Shown here: positions 8,378-16,992 of the stretch, piece after piece | Numbering within the stretch: the stretch's first letter is position 1 | Layout: the number at the start of each line of letters is the position of its first letter | Origin: Hyphomicrobium_A sp036559705 | GTDB lineage: Bacteria > Pseudomonadota > Alphaproteobacteria > Rhizobiales > Hyphomicrobiaceae | DNA length: 36,196 nt | Direction: 5' to 3' | Assembly: GCA_036559705.1 (NCBI GenBank) | Contig: DATBSP010000035.1 | Span: forward strand, 1 to 36,196 | Notes under the pieces: model-generated | Told to the model about the DNA's origin: nothing | What the model saw: only the letters and a program-made list of their open reading frames with translations | Database searches by the model: none | Translations under genes and position numbers: made by a program

Positions 8378-9628
8378 ATGCTGAGGAGACGCCGCCTGTC
8401 CTCCGGGGTTCGCCTCGGACCGCCCCTGCCGTTGCGTCTTCTCAATAAGCTGGGTCCGCTTGTCAGGTCGCTCGGCCTGTGGCCGCGCATCGACATCAAG
8501 CAGCAGATGCAGGCGACGGAGCGCAAGTACAAGCGCAACAACTGGACGCCGGAGTTCCAGCGGGCGCTGCCGCCGCGCGCCCACGCCTTCAACGAGGATG
8601 CCGACCTGTCGCTGTTCGGCGCGCTCGTCATCCGCGGGCAGTTCCTCAAGAGCACCGACAATTCGCTGGCGCTCGAGGATCTCATCGCGCGCAATCCGCA
8701 AATCCTGCAGGAGCAAATCCGCCGCCCGCTGTTCGTGCTGGGGCTGGCGCGCACGGGGACGACGCTGATGCAGCGGCTCCTGTCGCTGCATTCCGACGCC
8801 CGCTACCTGCCGTTCTGGGAGGGCTACACGCCCTATCCGCGTGAGCTCGGCAATCACAAGGGCGGCCAGGACGGTCGCTACCGGGAGGCGAAGAACCGGC
8901 TCAAGATGCTCAACTGGGTGGGTCCCGAGTTCAACAAGATCCATCCCATCGAGATCGACGATCCCGAGGAATGCTACCACCTTTTCCGCAACCACTTCTT
9001 GGTGCCGCCGGGCTTCGACTTCGCCAACGTGCCGAGCTTCTGGGAATGGTGGGACGCCCGCGCCCACGCCGACGCCTATCGCATGCACAAGCGCCAGCTG
9101 CAGGCGCTGCAATGGCTCGATCCGCGTCAGCATTGGGTGCTGAAGTGCCCCAACCATCTTTCCGGGCTGCAGCAGTTGCTGGAAGTCTATCCGGACGCGC
9201 GCATCGTCTACGCGCACCGCGACCCTCAAAAGACCGTGCCGTCGCTGTGCAGCCTCGCGGCGGTGACCTGGTGCATGACGTCGGACACGGTCGATTTGCA
9301 CAACGTCGGCGAATTCGCGCTAGATCTAGCCGAGCGCTGCGAAGCGGCGGGGCGCGCCGCCATGCAGGTGGTGCCGCGCGAGCAGATCGTGCACGTCGAG
9401 TATGAGGATCTGATCGCCGATCCGGCGCCGATGGCGATGTCGATCTACGAGCGCCTCGGGTATTCGACCGATCCCGCGCTCAAGGCGCGCATGACCAAGT
9501 GGCTCGCCGAGCATCCGAGCGACAAGCACGGCAAGCACAACTACGCGCTGGAGGACTTCGGCCTGACGCCGGAGATCATCCGCAAGCGGCTCGCCGTGCC
9601 GCCGCAGCGCTCCGCCGCCGGCGCCTGA
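8378..9628 (+). CDS. Sulfotransferase family protein (PAPS-dependent)
   Basis: 416 residues, ATG 8378 preceded by GGAGGGAC. Family members move a sulfuryl group from PAPS to a hydroxyl or amine of a small molecule, lipid or polysaccharide. Seen: the 5'-phosphosulfate loop LGLARTGTTLMQRLLS with RTGTT at 125-129, and the 3'-phosphate motif region IVYAHRDPQKTVPSLCSL (R and S expected to bind the 3' phosphate). It has a 115-residue N-terminal part before the PAPS loop and a C-terminal helical tail. No signal peptide or clear membrane helix is visible. The substrate cannot be told. The neighbours do not include PAPS-synthesis or glycan genes, so it looks like an independent gene placed after ligA. 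Confidence 0.85.
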   Translation: MLRRRRLSSGVRLGPPLPLRLLNKLGPLVRSLGLWPRIDIKQQMQATERKYKRNNWTPEFQRALPPRAHAFNEDADLSLFGALVIRGQFLKSTDNSLALEDLIARNPQILQEQIRRPLFVLGLARTGTTLMQRLLSLHSDARYLPFWEGYTPYPRELGNHKGGQDGRYREAKNRLKMLNWVGPEFNKIHPIEIDDPEECYHLFRNHFLVPPGFDFANVPSFWEWWDARAHADAYRMHKRQLQALQWLDPRQHWVLKCPNHLSGLQQLLEVYPDARIVYAHRDPQKTVPSLCSLAAVTWCMTSDTVDLHNVGEFALDLAERCEAAGRAAMQVVPREQIVHVEYEDLIADPAPMAMSIYERLGYSTDPALKARMTKWLAEHPSDKHGKHNYALEDFGLTPEIIRKRLAVPPQRSAAGA

Positions 9629-9839
9629 CGTCTTTAATTGGGCAGCGAGCGGGCGCGGCGTGGGATCTAGGCGGCGTCAATTCTTAGGGCGCAAGCCCGG
9701 CATTGTCCGCCGCAAGTACTGATCAAACAGCGGCACTGTGAAAGCGTTGTCATGCCCTTTCGATGAGACTATTCCTGATATAGCCCACCGTGTTGCTCTT
9801 CTTACCCAGTAGCTCCGCAACCTTTCCGGACTTAACTGG

Positions 9840-9922
9840 ATCCGCGCCGGCTACTGACGCCATTGTTCTCGATCTTCCCCCGCCGTTGCAGGTAGGCAAG
9901 GTCCGCCTGCGCGAGCACGCGA
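9840..9922 (-). repeat. Diverged repeat copy A
   Basis: Read on the minus strand, this aligns over about 80 nt with 10190-10275. The clearest shared block is TACCTGCA(A/G)CG(G/C)CG, with GTCGAG/ATCGAG shortly after. In one frame both copies spell YLQRR followed by a Lys/Glu-rich pair (GKIEN here, ENVES in copy B). The identity is low, so the two are old copies or remnants of a small duplicated gene. No known family is recognised. Confidence 0.4.
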
Positions 9923-10175
9923 TCACCAGCGCCTACTCGGCATTCCCAGCATGTCCATGGCGTCAGGAACGTACTCGACCACGTTCTCCCGCGGGATGTG
10001 ATCCCCCATGAAGGGCCTCGGGGGGTCTATCTCCGAGCGGCACCAGATGACCGCCGTCGGGTGCTTCTCCCTGAAATAACGCACGTACGGCTCGCAGCGC
10101 TCGGCTGGAACCTTGTGCGTCACGCGGGGCGCCGTTGGCCATCTTCACAATAGCGTAGAGCGTCACCGGGTCCAT
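9923..10175 (-). pseudogene. Frameshifted small hypothetical protein gene
   Basis: The minus strand starts with ATG 10175 and reads MDPVTLYAIVKMANGAPR. The protein-like continuation (VTHKVPAERCEPYVRYF, then a segment with PTAVIWCR, ending SRRW and TGA at 9925-9923) lies in another frame. Adding one base near 10122 would join the two into a product of about 84 residues. The second frame has the composition of a real protein, unlike the original frame beyond residue 18. I do not recognise the family. It is either a pseudogene or a real gene with a one-base sequencing error. Confidence 0.5.
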
Positions 10176-10189
10176 GATATCACCGAAGC

Positions 10190-10275
10190 CGCCATGTGGC
10201 GCCGGTTCTGTCGCCTAGCTCTCGACATTTTCACGGCGCTGCAGGTAGCCAAACCCGTTGCGCGCCCGAACGCGG
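10190..10275 (-). repeat. Diverged repeat copy B
   Basis: Partner of 9840-9922. On the minus strand it lies between the aminopeptidase P stop and the start of the broken small gene. One frame reads RVRARNGFGYLQRRENVES and then stops. The copies are in direct orientation and flank the broken gene. Confidence 0.4.
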
Positions 10276-10301
10276 ATGGTGCTACGTGTCTTGCCCTGAC
10301 G

Positions 10302-12116
10302 TCAAAGCGGGGCGGTGGCCTGCTTCAGCCAGGCGCGCGCGTCCTCGTCGAGTTCGGGTAGGAAAGCCGCAGCGACGCGTGCGTGGTAGTCGTCGAGCCA
10401 CCGGATCTCTTCTGGAACCAGCAGCTCCTTGACGATGAGCCGCCGGTCGATCGGCGCCAGTGTGAGGGTCTCAAAGCCCATGGTCTCGCGGTCGGCACCG
10501 GGCAGCTTCTGCAACTCGGTGACGAGCACGAGGTTCTCGATGCGGATGCCGTAGGCCCCTTCTTTGTAATAGCCGGGCTCGTTGGAGCAGATCATGCCGG
10601 GCTCGAGCACCGCCGTGGCGGCGCGCGAGATCGACTGCGGGCCCTCATGCACGGACAGATAGCTACCGATGCCGTGCCCGGTCCCGTGATCGTAGTCGAG
10701 GCCGTGCTGCCAGAGGGCGCGGCGGGCGAAGGGGTCGAGGTCGCCGCCGCGCGTGCCCTTGGGGAAACGCGCCGCGGCGATGGCGATATGTCCCTTGAGG
10801 ACGAGTGTAAAGCGCTCGCGCATTTCGTTGGTCGGCTTGCCGATAGCGACAGTGCGGGTGATGTCGGTCGTCCCGTCGACATATTGCCCGCCGCTGTCGA
10901 TTAAGAACAGCTCGCCGCCCCGCAGTTTGCGGTTGGTCGCCTCGCTGACGCGGTAGTGCACGATGGCGCCGTTGGGGCCGCTGCCCGAGATGGTGTCGAA
11001 GCTGATCTCGCGCAGCTGGTTGGTGGCGCGGCGGAAGCCTTCCAGGCGCTGCACCGCCTCGATTTCGTCCAGCGCCCCGGTCGCTGCCGCGCCGTCGAGC
11101 CAGGCGAGAAAGCGCGTGACAGCAAGGCCGTCGCGGAAGTGAGCGGCACGCGCGCCTTTGATCTCAGCTGCGTTCTTGACAGCCTTGAGCTCCAGCGAGG
11201 GATCGGGACCGCGCACAATACGCTTTACGCCGCCGAGCGCTCGGGCAAACCAATAGCCGGCGGTATTCGGGTCGAGCCGCACGCGCTTGCCAGCCGCGCG
11301 CAGCGCTTTCAGCCGCGCGCCGAGCCCTTCCGGAGCGGTAATTTTGGTGAACGTTTCGAGGTGGGCGCGCACCGCCGGCTCCAGCTTCTCGGGGGCGAGG
11401 AACAACTCTGGCTTGCCGGCCGCCGGCACGATGGCGAAGGCGAGGGGCACCGGCGTGTGCGGGATATCGGAGCCGCGAATGTTGAACACCCAGGCGACGG
11501 AGTCGCTGAGGGTTAGGATAACCGCATCCTGCCGATCGGCTCTCAGGCGCTTCTGAATGTCGGCGATCTTGTCCTGCGCCGAGCGCCCAGAAAACTTCTG
11601 CGGGTGCAGCGAGACGGGATCCATGGGCGCGGGAGGACGCGCGCGGCCCCATGCGCGGTCGACGAGATTGCGGTTCACCGGGGTGAGCTTGATGTCGTGC
11701 GGCTTCAGCGCGGCCGCGAGGCGCTCGATCTCGGCGACGGTGTGCAGGCGCGGATCTAAGCCGACGGTTTGACCGCGGGACAGGTGCTCGGAGAGCCATT
11801 CGCCGATTTTAGGGCGTGCCAGCGTCGAAACCTCGATCAGGCCTGGCTCCGTCTCGGTGCGCGCCTGCACCGTGTAGCGGCCGTCGATGAAGAGGGTCGC
11901 GTGCTTCTTGGTCACGATGGCGAGGCCGGCCGAACCGGAGAAGCCGGTGAGCCATTTGAGGCGCGCCGCCGAGGCCGGCACGTATTCGCCCTGGTACTCG
12001 TCGGCACGGGGGATGAGGTAAGCATCGAGCCTGGCGGCGGCCATCAGGCGCCGCAGCTCCTTGATGCGCTCTGTGGCGGCGCCGCGCTCGGACTGGCTTT
12101 CGAAGGTCTGAAACAT
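10302..12116 (-). CDS. pepP: Xaa-Pro aminopeptidase (M24B, aminopeptidase P)
   Basis: 604 residues from ATG 12116 (MFQTFESQSE); an upstream in-frame TTG at 12152 is less likely. The enzyme removes an N-terminal residue preceding proline, in the cytoplasm, with two divalent metals. Seen: two creatinase-like N-terminal domains (about 15-150 and 170-300) and a C-terminal pita-bread domain with all five metal ligands: D407 and D418 (LIDSGGQYVDGTTDITRT), H481 (HGTGHGIG), E513 (NEPGYY) and E527 (GIRIENL). This is the long, three-domain form rather than the 440-residue E. coli type. It lies 92 nt after prmA on the same strand. Confidence 0.95.
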   Translation of the reverse strand: MFQTFESQSERGAATERIKELRRLMAAARLDAYLIPRADEYQGEYVPASAARLKWLTGFSGSAGLAIVTKKHATLFIDGRYTVQARTETEPGLIEVSTLARPKIGEWLSEHLSRGQTVGLDPRLHTVAEIERLAAALKPHDIKLTPVNRNLVDRAWGRARPPAPMDPVSLHPQKFSGRSAQDKIADIQKRLRADRQDAVILTLSDSVAWVFNIRGSDIPHTPVPLAFAIVPAAGKPELFLAPEKLEPAVRAHLETFTKITAPEGLGARLKALRAAGKRVRLDPNTAGYWFARALGGVKRIVRGPDPSLELKAVKNAAEIKGARAAHFRDGLAVTRFLAWLDGAAATGALDEIEAVQRLEGFRRATNQLREISFDTISGSGPNGAIVHYRVSEATNRKLRGGELFLIDSGGQYVDGTTDITRTVAIGKPTNEMRERFTLVLKGHIAIAAARFPKGTRGGDLDPFARRALWQHGLDYDHGTGHGIGSYLSVHEGPQSISRAATAVLEPGMICSNEPGYYKEGAYGIRIENLVLVTELQKLPGADRETMGFETLTLAPIDRRLIVKELLVPEEIRWLDDYHARVAAAFLPELDEDARAWLKQATAPL

Positions 12117-12208
12117 GGGAGCCTGTTTAAGCGCGTTGATGGGCGGCGGCAATTCGCGGCTTGGAAATTTGCCCGCTCGTGGCGAGCCTGCACAACTCGA
12201 CTACGAGG

Positions 12209-13084
12209 TTAGCGCCGCTTGCGCAGCGTCAGCGTCGACCACTCGCCGATCCTGCGGTGCTGGGCCAAGACGAAGCCGTGCGCGGCGTAGGCGGCGATCA
12301 CCGCTGCCGCTTCCGGATTGAGAATGCCCGACAGCACGAGGTCGCCTCCGCGCCGCAGCGACTTGGAAACCTCGCCCGCCAGCATACGCAGCGGCCCGGC
12401 AAGGATGTTGGCGATGATCAGGTCGAACGGCAGCGCGGAGTGACGCGGCCACGGATGATCGAGGCCAAGGGCGCGCGCGATGGCGATGCGCCGGGCACCG
12501 TTGGCGGCGGCATTGGCGCGTGCGACTTCGACGGCCAGAGGATCGGAGTCGGTGGCGAGGACCTCGGCGCCGCGCATTGCGCGTGCGGCGGCGATCGCCA
12601 GCACGCCCGAGCCGCAACCGAGATCGAGTACGCGCCGATAGCTGCCGGTGCGAGCCAGCTTGTCGATGGCGAGAAGGCAGCCCAGCGTCGTCGCGTGATG
12701 TGCCGTGCCGAACGCTTCGCCCGCATCGACCAGGATGGCACGCGGCCCGTAAGGAATGCGGGCTCGGTCGTGGCTGCCGTGCACGACGAAACGGCCGGCA
12801 ATGACCGGCGGCAATGCGGCCTGCGAGATCGCCACCCAGTTGAGGTCGGGCAGAGCCTCCAGCGCGACGTTGGCGATTGGCCGCCAGACTTCAGTCCGCA
12901 GAGCCGCGGCGGCCGCTTCCGCTTCGGCGCGGTTTTGCGTATAGGCCTCGATGCGCCAGGCGCCGGCGCCGTCCTCGAACAGCGTGACCGCGTCGAGCGC
13001 CGGCTCGGCTTCCTCGAGCGCGGTTGAGATCGCCTGCGCCACGCCGAGATCGGTGGTACGCACGGAAAGCTTGGTGCTGGCCAT
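12209..13084 (-). CDS. prmA: Ribosomal protein L11 methyltransferase PrmA
   Basis: 291 residues. PrmA trimethylates several amino groups of ribosomal protein L11 using SAM. Seen: an N-terminal substrate-recognition domain (1-90), a linker, then a Rossmann methyltransferase with motif I VLDLGCGSG (152-160), FGTAHHATT just before it (PrmA has GTGxHxTT here), and the NILAGPL motif that corresponds to the N-P-P-Y-like catalytic loop of the family. The stop lies 92 nt upstream of the aminopeptidase P start; the pair is likely co-transcribed. Confidence 0.95.
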   Translation of the reverse strand: MASTKLSVRTTDLGVAQAISTALEEAEPALDAVTLFEDGAGAWRIEAYTQNRAEAEAAAAALRTEVWRPIANVALEALPDLNWVAISQAALPPVIAGRFVVHGSHDRARIPYGPRAILVDAGEAFGTAHHATTLGCLLAIDKLARTGSYRRVLDLGCGSGVLAIAAARAMRGAEVLATDSDPLAVEVARANAAANGARRIAIARALGLDHPWPRHSALPFDLIIANILAGPLRMLAGEVSKSLRRGGDLVLSGILNPEAAAVIAAYAAHGFVLAQHRRIGEWSTLTLRKRR

Positions 13085-13124
13085 TTCTATGGTCGTACCG
13101 CGCGGTCGAAGCGCCGGCTGCGCC

Positions 13125-14564
13125 TCATGCCGGGCTCACAGCATTGCCCTCGAACTCCATGCCCTCGGCGCTGACGGGCTCGGGCAGCTCGTCGAGAAAG
13201 GCGTCCCACTTGCGATCGATGTGCGCAGCGGCGTCCTGCGGCGCCAGCGCCTCGAGCCTGCCATCGCGATGCTCGACCACAAGACCATCTGCGATGAGAC
13301 GGTCCAGCGCATCGGAGATGTCGAAATCGACGCTGACGCCGAAGCTGGCGGCAAGGTACTGTTCGATCGCCGCATCGATATCCGGAATGTCCTGCCGCTT
13401 TGCGCGCTCCTTGGTGAGCACGCAGTAGAGCAACATCTCTTCCTTGATGTCTTCCTCGGCGGCCCGCGCGCCAAGCTTCAGCATGACGCCGCGATTGTCG
13501 GCCATGGCGTGGAAGTAGAGGTTTTGCGCCATCACCACCATGTAGCGCTGCTTCTGGTTCATGAAATTGACGGCCTGGCGGAAGGCGATACCGCCGAGAC
13601 CGACGAGAGCGCCGGCGGCGGCGATGGGGTTGGTGGCGAGCAGCGCGATCTTGCCGGCGGCGCCAAAGGCGCCAAGGCCGAGCCCGCCGCCAGCCGTCGC
13701 GCCCAAACGCAGCTTGTCGAAGAAACGGAACTGCACGCGCGTGTTCGGGAACACCATCTCGATATCGCTTCTCGGGATGTTCTTGAACAGCTTCATATAG
13801 ATGCAGTTTTCCTTGATCGCGGGCGGCATGCTATCGCGCTCGCGCTTGACGATCTTCTCGGCCTCGCGGCGGTTGAGCTTCTTTTCCTGCATCACCTCGC
13901 GCACGCGCTTATCGAGCGGCTTCAGCTTGAAGAGCAGGAACAGCCGCTGAAAGAGCGGGATGTCGAACTGCTCGCGCAGATAGAACTTATGCCAGCGGCG
14001 GCGCTGATCGCGCTTGCTCGAGGCGCCGCGGTAATAGAGCAGCACCTCATCGAAGACATTGAGATCGACCTGCAGATCGAGACCGTAGGCGGATTCGCGC
14101 GTCAGGATTTGCTCGACATCGTTGTGGTCGATGCGCACGTAGTTGGCCTGCGTGAGGATGCGCGTCATGCCGTCGATGACGCGCATCTGCATCACCTCGC
14201 GCTCGTCCGGCGTAAAAGCGCGGGTCATGAGCAGATCGCTGTCGGGGCTGAACGGCTCGTAGGTTTCCTCGAGCTCGTTTAGTTGGGCGTTGTATTGCTG
14301 CCGGCGCCAGTGATCGAGATAGCGGAAGAAGCGGCGCGCCTCCTTGGCGTGGCCGGCCGGCCAGGCGGTCGCCGCCGTGAGGCGGTCGAGGAGTGCAAAT
14401 CGGGTGACGGGAATGAAACGCTCGCGGCCGCGGGCGCTTTCCGGCATCACTGCGTCGAATGCGGAAACCTTCGCCTGCTCTTGCGTAGCGGTCGGTGCGC
14501 TTCCCTTCAACTTGGCAAAGAAGCCGGTCGCGGCCGGTGCGGCCTGCACGTCGTTCGAAGACAT
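13125..14564 (-). CDS. DUF3754 / TMEM143-like membrane-associated protein
   Basis: 479 residues from ATG 14564, chosen because a strong GAGGGGAG ribosome site precedes it; the frame is open to 14699 but the extra 45 codons look non-coding. Seen: an N-terminal region with FIPVTRFALLDRL (50-62), a charged helical middle, the segment KLFKNIPRSDIEMVFPNT (258-275), which is the signature I associate with DUF3754 and mitochondrial TMEM143, then a Gly/Ala-rich hydrophobic stretch (about 289-328) able to form a membrane hairpin, and a soluble C-terminal part. Function is unknown. It lies 40 nt upstream of prmA on the same strand. Confidence 0.75.
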   Translation of the reverse strand: MSSNDVQAAPAATGFFAKLKGSAPTATQEQAKVSAFDAVMPESARGRERFIPVTRFALLDRLTAATAWPAGHAKEARRFFRYLDHWRRQQYNAQLNELEETYEPFSPDSDLLMTRAFTPDEREVMQMRVIDGMTRILTQANYVRIDHNDVEQILTRESAYGLDLQVDLNVFDEVLLYYRGASSKRDQRRRWHKFYLREQFDIPLFQRLFLLFKLKPLDKRVREVMQEKKLNRREAEKIVKRERDSMPPAIKENCIYMKLFKNIPRSDIEMVFPNTRVQFRFFDKLRLGATAGGGLGLGAFGAAGKIALLATNPIAAAGALVGLGGIAFRQAVNFMNQKQRYMVVMAQNLYFHAMADNRGVMLKLGARAAEEDIKEEMLLYCVLTKERAKRQDIPDIDAAIEQYLAASFGVSVDFDISDALDRLIADGLVVEHRDGRLEALAPQDAAAHIDRKWDAFLDELPEPVSAEGMEFEGNAVSPA

Positions 14565-14876
14565 GGTCGGGCTCCCCTCAATCACGCGACTCGGGCGGAT
14601 GCCACCTTGCGCGGTGCGTAAGAGTTGCACCAGCGCGCCCTGGGCTTTTCTAGGGTCGAAGCGCTTGGATTGTCGAGACTTGTCGCGCGCTTCGGGCAAT
14701 TTTCTGGCGCCGTTGTGACGGCACGTTAGAGGCGCTTCGAGCGCGGTCGCGCAATTCGCTGTTTGGGCGCTACAACCGTCTGATTCTTTGCGTTGATAAG
14801 CCGTACACCCGCCACAGTCGCGCCCTTGTTCATCATAAGAAACTAACTCTGCGTACCAACACGAGAGGGCACAGCG
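14565..14876. promoter_or_regulatory. Divergent intergenic region
   Basis: 312 nt between the start codons of the DUF3754 gene (minus) and the J-domain gene (plus). Both promoters must lie here. I see no convincing -35/-10 pair, palindrome or structured RNA. Confidence 0.4.
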
Positions 14877-16304
14877 GTGCGTCGAGTTTCCCGCTTTTTT
14901 TTAGTCGTAGGTCTGGGTTTTTTGCCACTGTTTACGGCCGAAGCCCGCGAGCGGCTGGTGATGCCGTTCGATTGCGGCATCGCGGGGGGCGAGGTTCGCC
15001 TGTCTCTTGCCGCCGAGAAGAGTTACCGCATCGTCGGCGGTCGCGATGAGCAAACCGTCACCACCTGCACCCCGTCGACAATGGCCGGCTGCCGCACGGT
15101 GATGGTGCACAGTTTCACCATTTCTTGTGGCCGCAGCGCCGTAGCGTGGATGCGCGTCGCCGCGGCGATCCGCAGTGCCGCCGCCAATCGCGCGTGGATC
15201 GAGAATGGTCGGCTCAATCGGGTGATGCCGGCGCGCGACTTGCCGGAAGCAGCCGTCTCCTGCCTCGAAGGGCACGCGAACGGCACATCGGGTCTTGCGC
15301 GGCGCGTCGTACTCGGCGGGGACTGTCTGCCGTGGCGGCGCAAGGCGTCATTCGAGCATCTGGTGCTGCCTGCCGGCTTTGCACCCGTCGGCGAACTGGG
15401 AGCGCGGCTGATGGTCGGCGCCGCAGCCGACGACGCGGCGATGAACCTCGGCGGTGTCGATGCCTTCGCGCTCGAGCCGCAGCTGACGCTGGTGTCGAAG
15501 GCCGATGCCGAGATCGCTGTCGCCAAGGCGGATCCCGACGCGTCACTCGAGCCCAGCGGGCGCGGCGAGACGTTCGAGACTGCGCTCGAGCCCGACCTTG
15601 CCAGCGATGACTGGATCACCGTCGTGCACTCCGCTCCCGACCTCGAGGCTGCGGCCCCTGGCGCAGAACCAGTTGCCCGCGGCTGGGCGTGGCTGCTCGT
15701 CGTCGCCTCGGCGGCGATCCTCGGCCTGCTGCTCGCCATGCGCCATGCACCGCAAATTTTTGCTGCCCGCGCGGCGCGCGCAACGAGCCGCGAGCTGGCC
15801 AAGAGCGATTTGAATCTTGCCAATGCTTCGGTTGCCGTCGCGGCCCTGTTGCAACAGACGGAAACGGCGGCGCGGGCCCTGAAAGGTGCCGGCCCGTTGC
15901 GCGAGGTGTTGCAGGGCGAGCTGAGCCAAGTACGTCTTCGCCTGACCAACATCGAGAAACTTTCCGCCACCGGCGAGGCTGACGCGGAAAAAAGCGCGCT
16001 GCAGTACCGCGCCCTGGTTCGCGAGCTGGAGCGCGTCCGCCGCATCGTCGACAGCGCCGTGGCGAGTTTGTCCGGGTCGAAGAAAGTGGCGACGCTGCCG
16101 CGTACGGCGAGCGAGGCCTATGAGGTGCTCGGCGTCAATGCTGAGGTGAGCGCCGGGGTGCTGAAGAAGATCGTCGATGCGTTGCGCATGAGCTGGCATC
16201 CCGATCATGCGCGCGATGCCGACGACCGCCTGCTGCGCGAGGACCGCATCCGGCAGATCAACATCGCCTGGGATCTGATCAGCGAGAACCGCGAGGCCGC
16301 TTGA
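14877..16304 (+). CDS. Membrane J-domain protein with cysteine-containing extracytoplasmic region
   Basis: 475 residues from GTG 14877, with GAGAGGG 7 nt upstream. Seen in order: a signal peptide (1-23, ending AEA); a presumed periplasmic part (24-268) with six cysteines (C33, C64, C72, C84, C129, C150), enough for three disulfides; one membrane helix (about 270-288); a long alpha-helical region likely to form a coiled coil (300-410); and a C-terminal J domain (about 415-475) with the HPD motif intact at 441-443. With a cleaved signal peptide and one helix, the J domain would be cytoplasmic, where it would stimulate DnaK. The role and client are unknown. It resembles DjlA only in being a membrane J protein. 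Confidence 0.8.
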   Translation: MRRVSRFFLVVGLGFLPLFTAEARERLVMPFDCGIAGGEVRLSLAAEKSYRIVGGRDEQTVTTCTPSTMAGCRTVMVHSFTISCGRSAVAWMRVAAAIRSAAANRAWIENGRLNRVMPARDLPEAAVSCLEGHANGTSGLARRVVLGGDCLPWRRKASFEHLVLPAGFAPVGELGARLMVGAAADDAAMNLGGVDAFALEPQLTLVSKADAEIAVAKADPDASLEPSGRGETFETALEPDLASDDWITVVHSAPDLEAAAPGAEPVARGWAWLLVVASAAILGLLLAMRHAPQIFAARAARATSRELAKSDLNLANASVAVAALLQQTETAARALKGAGPLREVLQGELSQVRLRLTNIEKLSATGEADAEKSALQYRALVRELERVRRIVDSAVASLSGSKKVATLPRTASEAYEVLGVNAEVSAGVLKKIVDALRMSWHPDHARDADDRLLREDRIRQINIAWDLISENREAA

Positions 16305-16349
16305 GGCGGCTTCGCGCTCGCTGCCTTGCCGTCGCTGACCGACCGACCC

Positions 16350-16817
16350 TCAGCCGTAGGCGTGCTGCGTACCGTGGGATTCGAGCTGCGGCGCGACCTC
16401 GGCCGGATTGTTTACCTTGCGCGAGCGGCCGTCGAAGCTGGCGCCCTGCTCGATGGTCAGCGATTGGCTGTGAATGTCGCCCTCGACCTGGCTGCTCTGG
16501 TGCAGCACGACGTTGGCGCCCAGGATGGCCCCATGCACCTGGCCGAACACGCGGACGCTGTCAGCGGCGACCGAGCCTCTCACCACCGCTTCCTCGCCCA
16601 CCACCAGCTCGGCGCAGTGCAAATCGGCCTCGATGACGCCGTTTACCCGCAACGAACCTTTGCAGCGGACGGTTATGGTCTGTCCCTCGATGGACATATC
16701 CTTGCCTATGACGGATTCACCGGCACGCGTTGGCGAACCAGGGACGGACGCTAAGGATGTAACGTCGGCAGGAACGACGGTGAGCGTCTTCGGGTCGTGC
16801 TTACGCTGGAACACCAT
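16350..16817 (-). CDS. Bactofilin
   Basis: 155 residues from ATG 16817, preceded by GAGGGAGATAGAC; the frame extends upstream but into non-coding sequence. Bactofilins are beta-helical cytoskeletal proteins that polymerise without nucleotide and position wall-modifying enzymes. Seen: short polar N-terminal tail, then repeated strand-turn units (ESVIGKDMSIEGQTITV, GSLRVNGVIEADLHCAELV, GSVAADSVRVFGQVHGAI, about 35-135), as in the bactofilin core, and a short polar C-terminal tail. It is convergent with the J-domain gene (45 nt apart) and divergent from pcm. Confidence 0.93.
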   Translation of the reverse strand: MVFQRKHDPKTLTVVPADVTSLASVPGSPTRAGESVIGKDMSIEGQTITVRCKGSLRVNGVIEADLHCAELVVGEEAVVRGSVAADSVRVFGQVHGAILGANVVLHQSSQVEGDIHSQSLTIEQGASFDGRSRKVNNPAEVAPQLESHGTQHAYG

Positions 16818-16992
16818 GTCTATCTCCCTCGGCTTATGATCCGCCGCCAGGAAGGCGCGCCGACGTGTTGGAATTATGATGAATGGGCAACTGAATGATC
16901 CGCCGCGACCTGCCCCGACGCGAAAAAGGCGACAGCTGCGGCACGGCCGGAGCGCCGAGCGCGCGGCGCTGGCGATCCTGGGGCCGGCCACC

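Larger units (their letters stand above)
9629..10301. other. Gene-poor stretch between the sulfotransferase and aminopeptidase P genes
   Basis: 673 nt. Contains a broken small minus-strand gene (9923-10175) and two diverged copies of an about 80-nt sequence flanking it (about 9840-9922 and 10190-10275; see separate entries). 9629-9840 shows no coding signal or structured RNA that I can support. The two flanking genes converge here. Confidence 0.6.

Noticed and set aside
16296..16310. Hairpin GCCGC/GCGGC at the J-domain gene stop as terminator
   Set aside because: Short stem across the stop codon, no T-run; likely chance in GC-rich DNA.
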